In this document: positions 17,248 to 25,788 of the stretch, in pieces
Numbering within the stretch: position 1 is the stretch's first letter
Layout: each line of letters opens with the position of its first letter
NCBI GenBank assembly: GCA_036557785.1
Contig: DATBGZ010000083.1
Location: 1 to 64,000, forward strand
Length of the DNA stretch: 64,000 nucleotides
From: DATBGZ01 sp036557785
GTDB taxonomy: Bacteria > Actinomycetota > Actinomycetes > Mycobacteriales > Micromonosporaceae
Direction of reading: 5' to 3'
Position numbers and translations under genes: made by a program
The notes under the pieces: model-generated
The model's database searches: none
The model's input: the letters and a program-made list of their open reading frames with translations, nothing else
Told to the model about the DNA's origin: nothing

Positions 17248-17274
17248 TGCTGCGCGCCCGGAGTCGGTGGCACG

Positions 17275-17574
17275 ATGGTGGGCATGGCCGCACCGCAGAC
17301 CGTTCCGGTGCAGACACCCGACGTCGGCGAGGTCCCGGACGTGGACCGGGCCTGGGTCACGATCGTCTGGAACGACCCGGTCAACCTGATGTCGTACGTC
17401 ACGTGGGTGCTGCAGAAGCTCTTCGGCTACAGCCGCGACAAGGCCGAGAAGCTCATGTTGGACGTGCACCACAAGGGGAAGGCGATTGTCTCGTCCGGCG
17501 CCCGGGAGCGGATGGAGTACGACGCGACCCGCCTGCACGGCTATGGCCTGTGGGCTACGGTCGACCAGCCATGA
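17275..17574 (+). CDS. clpS: ATP-dependent Clp protease adaptor ClpS
   Basis: A protein of 99 residues. The core block WNDPVNLMSYVTWVL, then VHHKGKA, and the end segment ERMEYDATRLHGYGLWA match ClpS, which delivers N-degron substrates to ClpC/ClpA. The hinge WNDPVN and following residues line the N-end-residue pocket. ATG 17284 (MAAPQT) fits homologues equally well; 17275 has GGAG and GGTGG ahead of it. It is flanked on both sides by the same 33-bp repeat family. pncB, clpS and DUF2017 are neighbours in many actinobacteria. Confidence 0.93.
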   Translation: MVGMAAPQTVPVQTPDVGEVPDVDRAWVTIVWNDPVNLMSYVTWVLQKLFGYSRDKAEKLMLDVHHKGKAIVSSGARERMEYDATRLHGYGLWATVDQP

Positions 17575-17594
17575 GATCCCGCTGCCCCACCCTT

Positions 17595-17650
17595 CCCGCC
17601 CACGCTTCGCCCGCCCATGATTCCTTTCCCGCCCACGCTTCGCCCGCCCG
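17595..17650. repeat. 33-bp intergenic tandem repeat, copy group 2 (downstream of clpS)
   Basis: Units CCCGCCCACGCTTCG (17595, 17628) and CCCGCCCATGATTCCTTT (17610) repeat with the same 33-bp period as the upstream group. A last partial unit at 17643 runs into the ATGATG start of the next gene. Confidence 0.8.
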
Positions 17651-18145
17651 ATGATGTTCCGGCGCGTGGGTGACGAGTGCGTGGCGCGGTTCGTCCCGGA
17701 GGTGGTGGACGTCCTGCGGCAGTGCCTTGCCGAACTCGCTGCGATGATCTCCAACGATCCGGACCCCGACGATCCCGCGGTGGAGCGGCTGTTCCCGGAT
17801 GTCTACCCCGAGGACCCCGCCCAGGAGGCCGAGTTCCGCCGGTTCACCGAGGACGACCTGCGCTCGGCGAAGCTGGACCAGGCGAAGACCATGCTGGCGG
17901 ATCTGCTCGACAGCGGCGGCGAGGTCCGCCTGGCGGACGAGCGGGCCGACCTGTGGCTGCGCGCCCTCACCGACGTCCGGCTCGTGCTCGGAACCCGGCT
18001 CGGCGTCGAGGACGACACCGACCTTGAGGCGGAGATCGATGCCGCGGTGGGACGCAATCCCAGCTCCGCGCATGTGCGCCAACTCACCGTCTACCAGTAC
18101 CTGACGGAGTTGCAGGGCTCCCTCGTCGAGGCCCTGATCGGCTGA
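17651..18145 (+). CDS. DUF2017 family protein
   Basis: An acidic, mostly helical protein of 164 residues matching the DUF2017 family that follows clpS in actinobacteria (Rv1332-type). Typical blocks are RFVPEVVDVLR at the start, the acidic RLFPDVYPEDP, and LTVYQYLTELQGSLVEAL at the end. It is presumed cytoplasmic; no reaction is known. ATG 17651 and ATG 17654 are both possible; no Shine-Dalgarno is visible because the repeat occupies that space. The constant pairing with ClpS suggests, by inference, a role in Clp proteolysis. Confidence 0.85.
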   Translation: MMFRRVGDECVARFVPEVVDVLRQCLAELAAMISNDPDPDDPAVERLFPDVYPEDPAQEAEFRRFTEDDLRSAKLDQAKTMLADLLDSGGEVRLADERADLWLRALTDVRLVLGTRLGVEDDTDLEAEIDAAVGRNPSSAHVRQLTVYQYLTELQGSLVEALIG

Positions 18146-18285
18146 GCCGTACGGCTGCGCGCCGGCGCGGACGTACGGTCAGTAGCCCGGCTGCCTGTGA
18201 GGGTCCTGAGTCCGGGGTTCTTCAGGGGTACATATGGGGGAGAACCGGGTGCCCGGCCGTTACGCTCAGGCACTACGGTGAGCGG

Positions 18286-19248
18286 GTGACTGGAACGCCT
18301 GCCCGGCAGCCGTCGGGCGTGCCGCTGATCGCCACCGAGGCGCTGACCAAGCGCTACCCCAACGGCGTCGTCGCGTTGGCCGACCTGACGCTCGGTGTGG
18401 AGCCTGGGATCGTGGGGCTCGTCGGTGCCAACGGCGCCGGCAAGTCCACCCTCATCAAGATCCTGCTCGGGCTGCTGCCACCCACGTCCGGGCGCGCGCT
18501 GGTGCTGGGGCTCGACCCGGCCGTCGACGCGCAGCAGGTGCGCCAGCGGGTCGGGTACATGCCCGAGAACGACAGCCTTCCGCCGGGACTGTCCGCGGTC
18601 GAGTTCGTGACCCATATGGCACGGATGAGCCGGCTGCCGAAGTCCGCGGCCCGGGAGCGGGCGTCCGAGACCCTGCGCCACGTCGGTCTCTACGAGGAGC
18701 GGTACCGCCAGATCGGCGGCTACTCGACGGGCATGAAGCAGCGCGTGAAGCTCGCTCAGGCGCTCGTGCACGACCCCGATCTGTTGCTGCTCGACGAGCC
18801 CACCAACGGTCTGGATCCGGCCGGCCGTGACGCGATGCTCGTGCTGATCCAGCGCATCGGCACCGAGTTCGGCATCTCCGTGGTGGTCTGCTCCCACCTG
18901 CTCGGTGAGGTGGAGCGCATCTGCGACTCGCTCGTCGCGATCGACGGCGGGCGGCTGCTGCGGGCGGACCGGATCGAGGCGATGACCACCAGCCGGGACG
19001 TGCTCGTCGTCGAGGTGGCCGAGGGCACCGAGGAGCTCGAGGCACGCCTCGTGGCGCTGGGGTTACCGGTGACCAGGGACGGCCGCGCGCTCCAGGTTCC
19101 GCTCACCGCGGAAGAGACCTACGACCGCATCCTCGGCGCGGTCGCCGACCTCGACCTCCCCCTGCACTCGCTCGACCAGCGCCGGCACCGCGTTGCCGAG
19201 CTGTTCGCCAACGGTGCCCCCACGACCCAGGAGCCCGCGCATGTCTAG
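18286..19248 (+). CDS. ABC transporter ATP-binding protein (first of two)
   Basis: A protein of 320 residues. Walker A GANGAGKST lies at about 46-54, a variant signature YSTGMKQR at about 146, and Walker B LLLLDEP with TNGLDP follows. The domain type is that of ABC-2 exporters (CcmA/NatA class). First gene of a four-gene overlapping set, and pairs with the permease that overlaps its stop. GTG 18286 has no Shine-Dalgarno but has TACGGT at 18274-18279, so the transcript may be leaderless. The substrate cannot be told from sequence. Confidence 0.92.
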   Translation: MTGTPARQPSGVPLIATEALTKRYPNGVVALADLTLGVEPGIVGLVGANGAGKSTLIKILLGLLPPTSGRALVLGLDPAVDAQQVRQRVGYMPENDSLPPGLSAVEFVTHMARMSRLPKSAARERASETLRHVGLYEERYRQIGGYSTGMKQRVKLAQALVHDPDLLLLDEPTNGLDPAGRDAMLVLIQRIGTEFGISVVVCSHLLGEVERICDSLVAIDGGRLLRADRIEAMTTSRDVLVVEVAEGTEELEARLVALGLPVTRDGRALQVPLTAEETYDRILGAVADLDLPLHSLDQRRHRVAELFANGAPTTQEPAHV

Positions 19249-20158
19249 TCCCACCGCGGCCGGCGTCATCCACGACATCGGCTATCGGCGCTACGTCGGG
19301 CCCCGCCTCGGTCGCGAATACACGACCTGGTCGCTCTACGTCCACAGCCTCCGGACGGCGTTCGGGCTGGGCCGCAGCGCCGTGGCGAAGATCTTCCCCT
19401 GGTTCGTCTTCGCGCTGCTCATGTTCGTCGCCGCGATCCTCGTCGCGGTGCAGTCCCAGTTGGAGACCCAGTTCGGCATCCGGGAGCGGGCGTTCGAGTA
19501 CTGGGGCTATCCGTCGAGCGTGAACATCCTGGTGCTGCTGTTCTGCGCGATCGCGGCGCCTGAGCTGGTCTCGCGGGACCTGCGCTCGGGCGTGCTGCCG
19601 CTCTACTTCTCCCGACCGATCACCCGCTGGGACTATCCGCTGGCGAAATGGCTGGCCCTGGTCAGCGCGCTCTTCCTGCTGCTGTTCGGCCCGGAGCTGC
19701 TGCTATTCCTCGGCTCCGCGTTCTCGCAGGACAGCATGTCGAACGTGTGGCACGAATTCCTCGGCTTCGGCCGGGGTCTGTCGATATCGGCGATCATGGC
19801 GGTCCTGTTCGCGTCGATCGCCCTGCTGATCTCGTCGCTGTCCGGCCGCCGAGCGGTGGCGGCCGCGATCACGGTCGGCTTCTTCATCCTCACCACGCCG
19901 CTGGTCGGCATCCTGGAGGTGGTCGCCTTCGCGCAGTCCGGCGGTGGCGACAATGGGCTGACCGGCACGGCTCTGACGATCTCTGAGCTCTCCCGGCTCG
20001 CCAGCCCCATGACGATCGTGAGCGGCATCGCCGAGTGGCTCTACAGCGACGGCTCGCGGATCGGCCCGTACGGACCGCTGTATCTCGGGGTGACCTTCGG
20101 CGTGGTCGTGGTGTGCCTGGTGCCGACACTGCTGCGATTCCGGAAGGTTGCCCGATGA
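19241..20158 (+). CDS. ABC-2 type permease (first of two)
   Basis: A protein of 305 residues. About 60 residues of cytoplasmic N-terminus (starting with a DIGYRRYVGPRLGR block seen in this permease family) precede six hydrophobic helices. It is the membrane half of the exporter powered by the preceding ATPase. ATG 19241 overlaps the upstream stop by 8 bases, so translation is coupled; upstream in-frame codons belong to the ATPase reading region. Substrate unknown. Confidence 0.88.
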   Translation: MSSPTAAGVIHDIGYRRYVGPRLGREYTTWSLYVHSLRTAFGLGRSAVAKIFPWFVFALLMFVAAILVAVQSQLETQFGIRERAFEYWGYPSSVNILVLLFCAIAAPELVSRDLRSGVLPLYFSRPITRWDYPLAKWLALVSALFLLLFGPELLLFLGSAFSQDSMSNVWHEFLGFGRGLSISAIMAVLFASIALLISSLSGRRAVAAAITVGFFILTTPLVGILEVVAFAQSGGGDNGLTGTALTISELSRLASPMTIVSGIAEWLYSDGSRIGPYGPLYLGVTFGVVVVCLVPTLLRFRKVAR

Positions 20159-21117
20159 CGACCATCGCTGAAAGCACGCCCGCCGTCGCGCCGGTGACCG
20201 CGACCGCGGTCGAGGTGCGGGACGTCTCGAAGTGGTACGGCAATGTGGTGGCGGTCAACAACATCACGATGAGCCTCGGCGCCGGCGTGACCGGTCTGCT
20301 GGGCCCGAACGGCGCCGGCAAGACGACGGTGCTGCACATGATGGCGGGTTTCCTCGCTCCGTCGCGCGGGGAGGTGCTCGTCGGTGGTCAGCCGGCCTGG
20401 CGCAACCCGAATGTCTACAGTGGACTGGGAATTGTCGTCGAGCGCGAGGCCGTGCACGGGTTCCTCACGGGCTGGGATTTCGTCCTCGCCAGCGCGAAGC
20501 TGCAGCGGTTGCCCGACCCGGTCGCCGCCGCGCGCCGTGCCATCGAACTCGTGGACATGGCCGAGCCCCAGAACCGGCGGATGAGCACGTACTCCAAGGG
20601 CATGCGCCAGCGGATGCGGGTGGCCGCCGCGCTCGTGCACGACCCCGCGGTGCTCCTGCTCGACGAGCCGTTCAACGGCATGGACCCACGTCAACGCATG
20701 CACATGATGGAGCTCTTGCACGCGATGGGCGACGCCGGCCGGACGGTGCTGTTCAGCTCGCACATCCTCGAGGAGGTCGAGCAGATCTCGGGCACGGTGC
20801 AGGTGATCGTCGCGGGCCGGCTCGCCGCCTCCGGCGACTTTCGGACCATCCGGCGCCTGATGACCCACCGGCCGCACGTCTTCACGGTGCGCTCGAACGA
20901 TGATCGTCGCCTCGCGGTGGCGCTCATGGCACAGGAGTCCGTGGCCTCGGTCGACCTGGACCCCAAGACCGGACTGACCGTCAAGGCCAGCGACTACGGC
21001 ACGTTCACGCACGTACTGCCGAAGATCGCGCTGGCGGAGAAGATCCGGGTGCAGCGCCTCGTGCCGGCCGACGAGTCGCTGGAGAGCGTGTTCGCCTACC
21101 TGGTGGGTGCGCAGTGA
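20155..21117 (+). CDS. ABC transporter ATP-binding protein (second of two)
   Basis: A protein of 320 residues with Walker A GPNGAGKTT at about 53-61, signature YSKGMRQR and Walker B VLLLDEPFNGMDP. ATG 20155 overlaps the preceding stop in ATGA and is preceded by GGAAGG. It is related to the first ATPase of the operon but clearly diverged, and should pair with the permease that follows. The two ATPases and two permeases may form one hetero-complex or two separate exporters. Confidence 0.92.
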   Translation: MTTIAESTPAVAPVTATAVEVRDVSKWYGNVVAVNNITMSLGAGVTGLLGPNGAGKTTVLHMMAGFLAPSRGEVLVGGQPAWRNPNVYSGLGIVVEREAVHGFLTGWDFVLASAKLQRLPDPVAAARRAIELVDMAEPQNRRMSTYSKGMRQRMRVAAALVHDPAVLLLDEPFNGMDPRQRMHMMELLHAMGDAGRTVLFSSHILEEVEQISGTVQVIVAGRLAASGDFRTIRRLMTHRPHVFTVRSNDDRRLAVALMAQESVASVDLDPKTGLTVKASDYGTFTHVLPKIALAEKIRVQRLVPADESLESVFAYLVGAQ

Positions 21118-21893
21118 CCGCGACGGTTCCCGCCCCCACCGCCGCCCCACCGGCCCCGCGCCGAGGAGGACTCGCCGTGTTCAACCCGACGATTGCCAGG
21201 ATCACGACGCGAGCGCTGTTCGGCCGACTGCGTTTCCTGCTGCTGCTCCCGCTGCCACTGCTCGTGGTCGGGCTCGCGCTGCTCACCCAGGCGACCGGCG
21301 TGGATCCGTCGGACTGGGTGACCCCCGTGATCGTTGCCATCGGCCTGACCGTGGTGCTGCCGGTGCTGGCGCTGATCATCGGCACCGGCGTGCTCGGTTC
21401 CGAGGTCGACGACGGCACCCTGGCGCACATCCTGGCCAAGCCGTTGCCGCGCCGGGAGATCGTCCTGACCAAGCTGGTGGTCGCGGTCGGCGTCACCGCG
21501 GTGACCACTGGTCTTCCGCTCGCGCTGACCGGCCTGATCGCGGGGTCGCCGGCGCTCGCCGGAGGGCTCGCGGTCGGGGCTGTGGTCGGCTCACTGGCCT
21601 ACTGTTCGCTCTTCACGGCGCTCAGTGTGCTCACGCGGTTGCCGGTGCTCATCGGCCTCGCGTATATCCTCATCTGGGAGACCCTCGCCGGGAACCTCCT
21701 CACCGGCACCCGGGTGCTCTCCATCGACCAGTACGTGTTGACCGTGGTGGACCGGATCGCGCACTCGACCCTGATCTCCTCGAACGTGTCGCTGGCGGTA
21801 TCGCTGTCGATGGCGTTCGTCTTCACCGCCGGATTCACGCTGCTCGGCATCGACCGCCTGCGCTCCTTCTCCGTCAAGGGCGAGACGAGTTGA
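21114..21893 (+). CDS. ABC-2 type permease (second of two)
   Basis: A protein of 259 residues with a Pro/Ala-rich start and six hydrophobic helices. The block GSEVDDGTLAHILAKPLPR between helices is the coupling region typical of ABC-2 permeases. GTG 21114 overlaps the stop of the second ATPase (GTGA). Last gene of the operon. It ends before a short convergent gap holding a hairpin. Confidence 0.88.
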   Translation: MTATVPAPTAAPPAPRRGGLAVFNPTIARITTRALFGRLRFLLLLPLPLLVVGLALLTQATGVDPSDWVTPVIVAIGLTVVLPVLALIIGTGVLGSEVDDGTLAHILAKPLPRREIVLTKLVVAVGVTAVTTGLPLALTGLIAGSPALAGGLAVGAVVGSLAYCSLFTALSVLTRLPVLIGLAYILIWETLAGNLLTGTRVLSIDQYVLTVVDRIAHSTLISSNVSLAVSLSMAFVFTAGFTLLGIDRLRSFSVKGETS

Positions 21894-21909
21894 CGGGCGC
21901 CCCCCTGGC

Positions 21910-21933
21910 GTAGGCGCACCACACGGGCGCTAC
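21910..21933. terminator. Possible bidirectional terminator hairpin
   Basis: GTAGGCGC (21910-21917) pairs with GCGCTAC (21927-21933), with one bulged G and a 9-base loop. It lies between the convergent ends of the ABC operon and the pseudoprotease gene. There is no T-run. Confidence 0.35.
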
Positions 21934-23321
21934 CTGCGGGCCGGAGTGTCGGAGCGGTCGGGGCCAGGTCCCGGTGCGTGGTCGGTGGGTCGGGTCACGG
22001 CGGCGCCGGCCGGCTCGTCGGTACCGATGGTGGCCCCCGACGCCGTTGCGCCTTCCTGGCGGGGTCGTCTGCGGTGGGCGAGGAAGACGACGATCGCGGC
22101 GAGCACGCCGAGCCCGACGAGACGACCGGAATGGCTGCGGATCCAGCGATTGACGCGGTCCATCGTGTCGTCCGTCGGCGCCGGTCCGCCACCTTGCTCG
22201 GCCCGCCGTTCCTGTGCCTGTGATCGGTACGCGTGCGCCTGGACGTGCGACGGGATGATCGCCAGGACCGAGTCAAACTTCTCGATCGCCTCGCTGTAGC
22301 GCCCACCGTAGAGGGCATCCAAGCCGGCGCGGTAGTCGCGGTCCACCTGTCCGAGGTCGGTCGTGATCTCGTCGTCGGTCAGCAGTGCCCGGATCACGGC
22401 CGCGTCCACCACCACGTCCCCGCCGACCTGGCTCGTGTCCACGAGGCCGACCAGGGCGGCGTCGTGGTTGACGACCACGCCGCCGGCGAGGGCGTTGGGC
22501 GGTACCGGTGCGGTGGGCTCGACGAACACCTGCGGCGTCACCTCGGTGACCGTCCCGGTTCGGGACTGCGGCCGGACCGGCCCGTCCGAACCCTGTCCCG
22601 AGCTGCCGCCCTGCGTACCGGCGCTGCCACCCTGCACCCCGAGGCACTCCAGGGTGACCACCTGGTCACCGGTCGAGATGCTCTCCGCGAGCGGAAGGAT
22701 GGGCTGGTTCGCCCGATTGATCTTCAAGATCGCGACGTCGCCCTCGCCGGGCGCCGCCACGCTCACCACCGTTGCCGTGATCGGGTCGCCGTCGGTCACC
22801 GCGCGCCGCACGAGCACCGTGCGCTCGGGCGGGTTGTCGGCCTCGGGGTCGCTGTCGATCGTCGCCGTCACCATGAGCTCGCCGAGCAGGTCGGCGGACG
22901 CGTCCGACCTGATCGTCCCGGCGGCGACCCGACGGTCGACGACCTGCTGGAAGGCCGCGGCCGCGACACTCGTCTCGGCCAGGCAGTTGCCGGTCGTCAC
23001 GAGGTATCCGTCGCCTCCGACGCCCGCGCCGGTGCACCAGGTGGTCGCCGAGACCGGCTTATCGTCGAGGATCTTCCCGGTCGCCCGGTCCCGGACGTAC
23101 CCCTGCCAGCCCACCTCGAGCAGCACAATCGCCGGCTGGGCCATCGCGGCGGCCCGCACGTCAGGGCTCACCTGATCGGGCCCACCGGTCGGCGCCGCGG
23201 TCGCGGACGGCGCGGTCGTCTGCGCGAGCGGGGCGGCCGACGCCGACGTCGGCGCCCCGACGCAGAACAGCACCGCGAGCACCGCCGCACACCGGCGTAC
23301 GGTGCGGTCGCCCATGCGCAT
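21930..23321 (-). CDS. Secreted, membrane-anchored trypsin-fold pseudoprotease with TPR-like segment
   Basis: A protein of 463 residues. A signal peptide occupies about 1-31, then an Ala/Thr/Pro linker. A trypsin-like region spans about 55-320. Its His position reads TTGNC where active enzymes have a TAAHC-type motif, and the GDSGGP nucleophile block is replaced by GGVVVNHDAA; only the GDVAILKI Asp strand is conserved. A tetratricopeptide-like helix pair follows (about 335-380). One C-terminal membrane helix (LVGLGVLAAIVVFLA) precedes a basic tail. It should face outside, anchored by the C-terminal helix, and is probably catalytically dead. ATG 23321 has AGGGGG 8 bases upstream. Converges with the ABC operon. 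Confidence 0.8.
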   Translation of the reverse strand: MRMGDRTVRRCAAVLAVLFCVGAPTSASAAPLAQTTAPSATAAPTGGPDQVSPDVRAAAMAQPAIVLLEVGWQGYVRDRATGKILDDKPVSATTWCTGAGVGGDGYLVTTGNCLAETSVAAAAFQQVVDRRVAAGTIRSDASADLLGELMVTATIDSDPEADNPPERTVLVRRAVTDGDPITATVVSVAAPGEGDVAILKINRANQPILPLAESISTGDQVVTLECLGVQGGSAGTQGGSSGQGSDGPVRPQSRTGTVTEVTPQVFVEPTAPVPPNALAGGVVVNHDAALVGLVDTSQVGGDVVVDAAVIRALLTDDEITTDLGQVDRDYRAGLDALYGGRYSEAIEKFDSVLAIIPSHVQAHAYRSQAQERRAEQGGGPAPTDDTMDRVNRWIRSHSGRLVGLGVLAAIVVFLAHRRRPRQEGATASGATIGTDEPAGAAVTRPTDHAPGPGPDRSDTPARR

Positions 23322-23468
23322 GGCTGGCACCCCCTGTGATGACCGAAAGCAATCCTGCCATCCCCGCGCCGTAACGTCGTGCGGACTTCCGTGACCTCAG
23401 GCACCGGTGGCCGGGCGGCCGCCCCGCGGGCCCGAGGACGGCGGAGGCGGCCAGGTAGGCTCGGGTGC

Positions 23469-23930
23469 GTGCTGACCATCGACGCCGCGATCCTCGACGC
23501 GATCGTGGCGCATGCTCGCCGCGACCATCCCGACGAGGCCTGCGGGCTGGTGGCCGGTCCGGTCGGCAGTGACACCCCGAGCCGGCACATCGCGATGGCG
23601 AACGCCGCGCGTTCGATGACCTTCTACGAGTTCGACTCGACCGAGTATCTGCGGGTGTGGCGGGACCTCGACGACCGCGACGAGGAGCCGGTCGTGATCT
23701 ACCACTCGCACACCGCGACCGAGGCGTACCCGTCGCGCACGGATATCAGCTACGCGGGTTGGCCGCAGGCGCATTACCTGCTCGTCTCCACGCGTGAGCC
23801 GGCGACGACCGAGGTGCGTTCCTACCGCATCGTCGATGGCGTCGTGACCGAGGAGTCCGTCAAGGTCGTCAACGCGACGGCGGACCCGCCATCCCGTCAG
23901 CGGACAGTGCCCGCATCCATTCAGGAGTAA
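23469..23930 (+). CDS. mec: JAMM/MPN+ metallopeptidase Mec (CysO-cysteine hydrolase)
   Basis: A protein of 153 residues. The JAMM zinc site is complete: an upstream Glu in DEACGLVAG, then HSH, seven residues, S, two residues, D (HSHTATEAYPSRTD). It cleaves cysteine from the C-terminus of the carrier CysO after CysM has built it there. The gene order mec-cysO-cysM is that of M. tuberculosis Rv1334-Rv1336. GTG 23469 is used; there is no Shine-Dalgarno, and TAGGCT at 23456-23461 suggests a leaderless start. Confidence 0.92.
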   Translation: MLTIDAAILDAIVAHARRDHPDEACGLVAGPVGSDTPSRHIAMANAARSMTFYEFDSTEYLRVWRDLDDRDEEPVVIYHSHTATEAYPSRTDISYAGWPQAHYLLVSTREPATTEVRSYRIVDGVVTEESVKVVNATADPPSRQRTVPASIQE

Positions 23931-23936
23931 ATATCG

Positions 23937-24212
23937 ATGTCCATCGAAGTGCGTGTCCCCACCATCCTGCGTTCCTACACGGGCGGTCTGAAGGTCGTCA
24001 CCGGCACCGGCGACTCCATCGCCGACCTGCTCACCAACCTCGACACGCAGTACCCCGGCCTGCGTGCCCGGCTCATCACCGAGGAGGGCGGGCTACACAA
24101 ATTCGTTAATGTTTATATCAATGATGAGGATGTGAGGTTCCTCGGCGCGCTCGACGCCAAGCTCAATGACGGCGACACGGTGACCGTTCTGCCGGCGGTC
24201 GCTGGGGGCTGA
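23937..24212 (+). CDS. cysO: Sulfur-carrier protein CysO (ThiS/MoaD family)
   Basis: A ubiquitin-fold protein of 91 residues ending in the required Gly-Gly (PAVAGG). The C-terminal glycine is converted to a thiocarboxylate that donates sulfur to O-phosphoserine on CysM. It lies 6 bp after mec and 4 bp before cysM, clearly one operon. A few codons around 24108-24130 are unusually A/T-rich for the window (NVYINDED). Confidence 0.94.
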   Translation: MSIEVRVPTILRSYTGGLKVVTGTGDSIADLLTNLDTQYPGLRARLITEEGGLHKFVNVYINDEDVRFLGALDAKLNDGDTVTVLPAVAGG

Positions 24213-24216
24213 CGCG

Positions 24217-25167
24217 ATGGCCCGGTTCGACAGTCTGCTCGACGCCTGCGGCAACACGCCCCTGGTCGGCCTGCCCCGGCTGAGCCCGTCGCCGACCGTA
24301 CGGCTGTGGGCCAAGCTCGAGGCCCGCAATCCCACCGGCTCGATCAAGGATCGCCCCGCAGTCTGGATGATCCGCGCCGCCGAGGCCGCCGGCCGGCTGC
24401 GCCCTGGGGACACGATCCTGGAGCCCACGAGCGGCAACACCGGCATCGCCCTGGCCATGGTCGCCAAGCTGCATGGCTACCGGCTGGTCTGCGTCATGCC
24501 GGAGAACGTCTCCGCGGAGCGCACCCAGTTGCTGCGCATGTACGGCGCCGAGATCATCTTCTCGCCCGGTCCCGGCGGATCCAACGCGGCGGTCGCGATG
24601 GCCCGCCAGATCGCCGAGGAGCACCCCGACTGGGTGATGCTCAACCAGTACGCCAACGAGGCGAATGCCCGGGCGCACTACGAGAGCACCGGCCCTGAGC
24701 TGCTGCGCGACCTGCCGACGATCACGCACTTCGTGGCGGGTCTCGGCACCACCGGCACGCTCATGGGCGTGGGCCGCTACCTGCGCGAGAAGGTCGACGG
24801 GATCCAGATCATCGCCGCTGAGCCACGCTACGGCGAACTCGTCTACGGTCTGCGCAACATCGACGAGGGGTACGTGCCCGAACTCTACGACGCCACGGTG
24901 CTGACCCGACGCTTCTCGGTCGGCACCCGCGACGCCGTGCTGCGCACGCGCCAACTCGTCGAGGTGGAGGGCATCTTCGCCGGGTTCTCAACCGGGGCGA
25001 TCCTGCACGCCGCGCTCGCGGTGGCACACGACGCGGCGCGGGCGGGCCGGACGGCGGACGTGGCGTTCGTCGTCGCCGATGGCGGGTGGAAATACCTGTC
25101 AACGGGCGCGTACGGAGGAACCCTCGCCGATGCCGAGACCGCCCTGGAGGGGCAGCTCTGGGCCTAG
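24217..25167 (+). CDS. cysM: CysO-dependent cysteine synthase CysM
   Basis: A PLP enzyme of 316 residues. The lysine that binds PLP is in NPTGSIKDR, and the phosphate-binding GTTGT loop lies in GLGTTGTLMG. It forms cysteine on the CysO thiocarboxylate from O-phosphoserine, a route resistant to oxidants. ATG 24217 follows the cysO stop by 4 bases. In mycobacteria a rhomboid protease gene follows; here a small membrane-protein gene lies on the other strand instead. Confidence 0.94.
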   Translation: MARFDSLLDACGNTPLVGLPRLSPSPTVRLWAKLEARNPTGSIKDRPAVWMIRAAEAAGRLRPGDTILEPTSGNTGIALAMVAKLHGYRLVCVMPENVSAERTQLLRMYGAEIIFSPGPGGSNAAVAMARQIAEEHPDWVMLNQYANEANARAHYESTGPELLRDLPTITHFVAGLGTTGTLMGVGRYLREKVDGIQIIAAEPRYGELVYGLRNIDEGYVPELYDATVLTRRFSVGTRDAVLRTRQLVEVEGIFAGFSTGAILHAALAVAHDAARAGRTADVAFVVADGGWKYLSTGAYGGTLADAETALEGQLWA

Positions 25168-25194
25168 CCGGACCGGTTTGGCAAGCCGTAGGGC

Positions 25195-25686
25195 CTACAG
25201 CGCGCTGCCGGTAAGAAATATCGCGTAGGCGAGCACGACCGTGGCGGCGCTGAGCAGCAGGTACGGCGTTCGCCGGCGGTGCACCGAGACGAACGCGCCG
25301 ACCGTGAGTGCGATCCCGACCAGGCCGACGCCGATCATCATCGGCTCGTACCAACTCGGCGTCGCGTCCATGAGGTCGGCGATGAAGCCACGGATGCCGA
25401 CCGCGAGGCCCAGCACCCCGAGCAGGGCGGCCCAGCCGCAGACGCCGATGATCTGGCGCAGGCGGGGCTGGGGGCGTACGAAGCGGCGCAGGCCTGTGGA
25501 GTCCTGCGCCCAGGTCAGCGCGGCTTCGCTGCCGGCTGGCGAGACAAGCAGCGCTGAGCGCATCTCCTCGTCGTCGAGGGCGAGCCGACCGCGGCGGGCG
25601 TCGACGGTGGCGACGCGGCGGTCAGGTGCGACGGCGGGTGCGGGTACCCCGTGGCGCGGGGCGCTGGTACTGATGTCGGCACTCAT
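25195..25686 (-). CDS. Membrane protein of unknown function between cysM and murI
   Basis: A protein of 163 residues. The first 80 residues are soluble and carry a mildly acidic/basic mix. Three membrane helices follow at about 78-98, 115-135 and 142-160, and the protein ends almost inside the last helix. GGAGG just before ATG 25686 is a strong ribosome site. I do not recognise the family. It sits on the opposite strand within a conserved block. Confidence 0.75.
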   Translation of the reverse strand: MSADISTSAPRHGVPAPAVAPDRRVATVDARRGRLALDDEEMRSALLVSPAGSEAALTWAQDSTGLRRFVRPQPRLRQIIGVCGWAALLGVLGLAVGIRGFIADLMDATPSWYEPMMIGVGLVGIALTVGAFVSVHRRRTPYLLLSAATVVLAYAIFLTGSAL

Positions 25687-25758
25687 GGCGCCTCCTCTCT
25701 GGGCTCCGTGCGGCTCCGGACCCCGAACGGAGTGGGTGGCATACAGCCGCCGTGCATG

Positions 25759-25788
25759 ACCATAGGCAGGTTCCCGCCGGTCACGCAA
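25759..25788 (-). promoter_or_regulatory. Possible sigma-70-type promoter of the 25195-25686 gene
   Basis: On the minus strand TTGCGT (25783-25788) and TATGGT (25759-25764) are 18 bp apart, leaving a leader of about 65 bases. The match is moderate and unproven. Confidence 0.35.

Noticed and set aside
17184..17650. Possible CRISPR array around clpS.
   Set aside because: The units are contiguous with no unique spacers, and a gene lies between the two groups.
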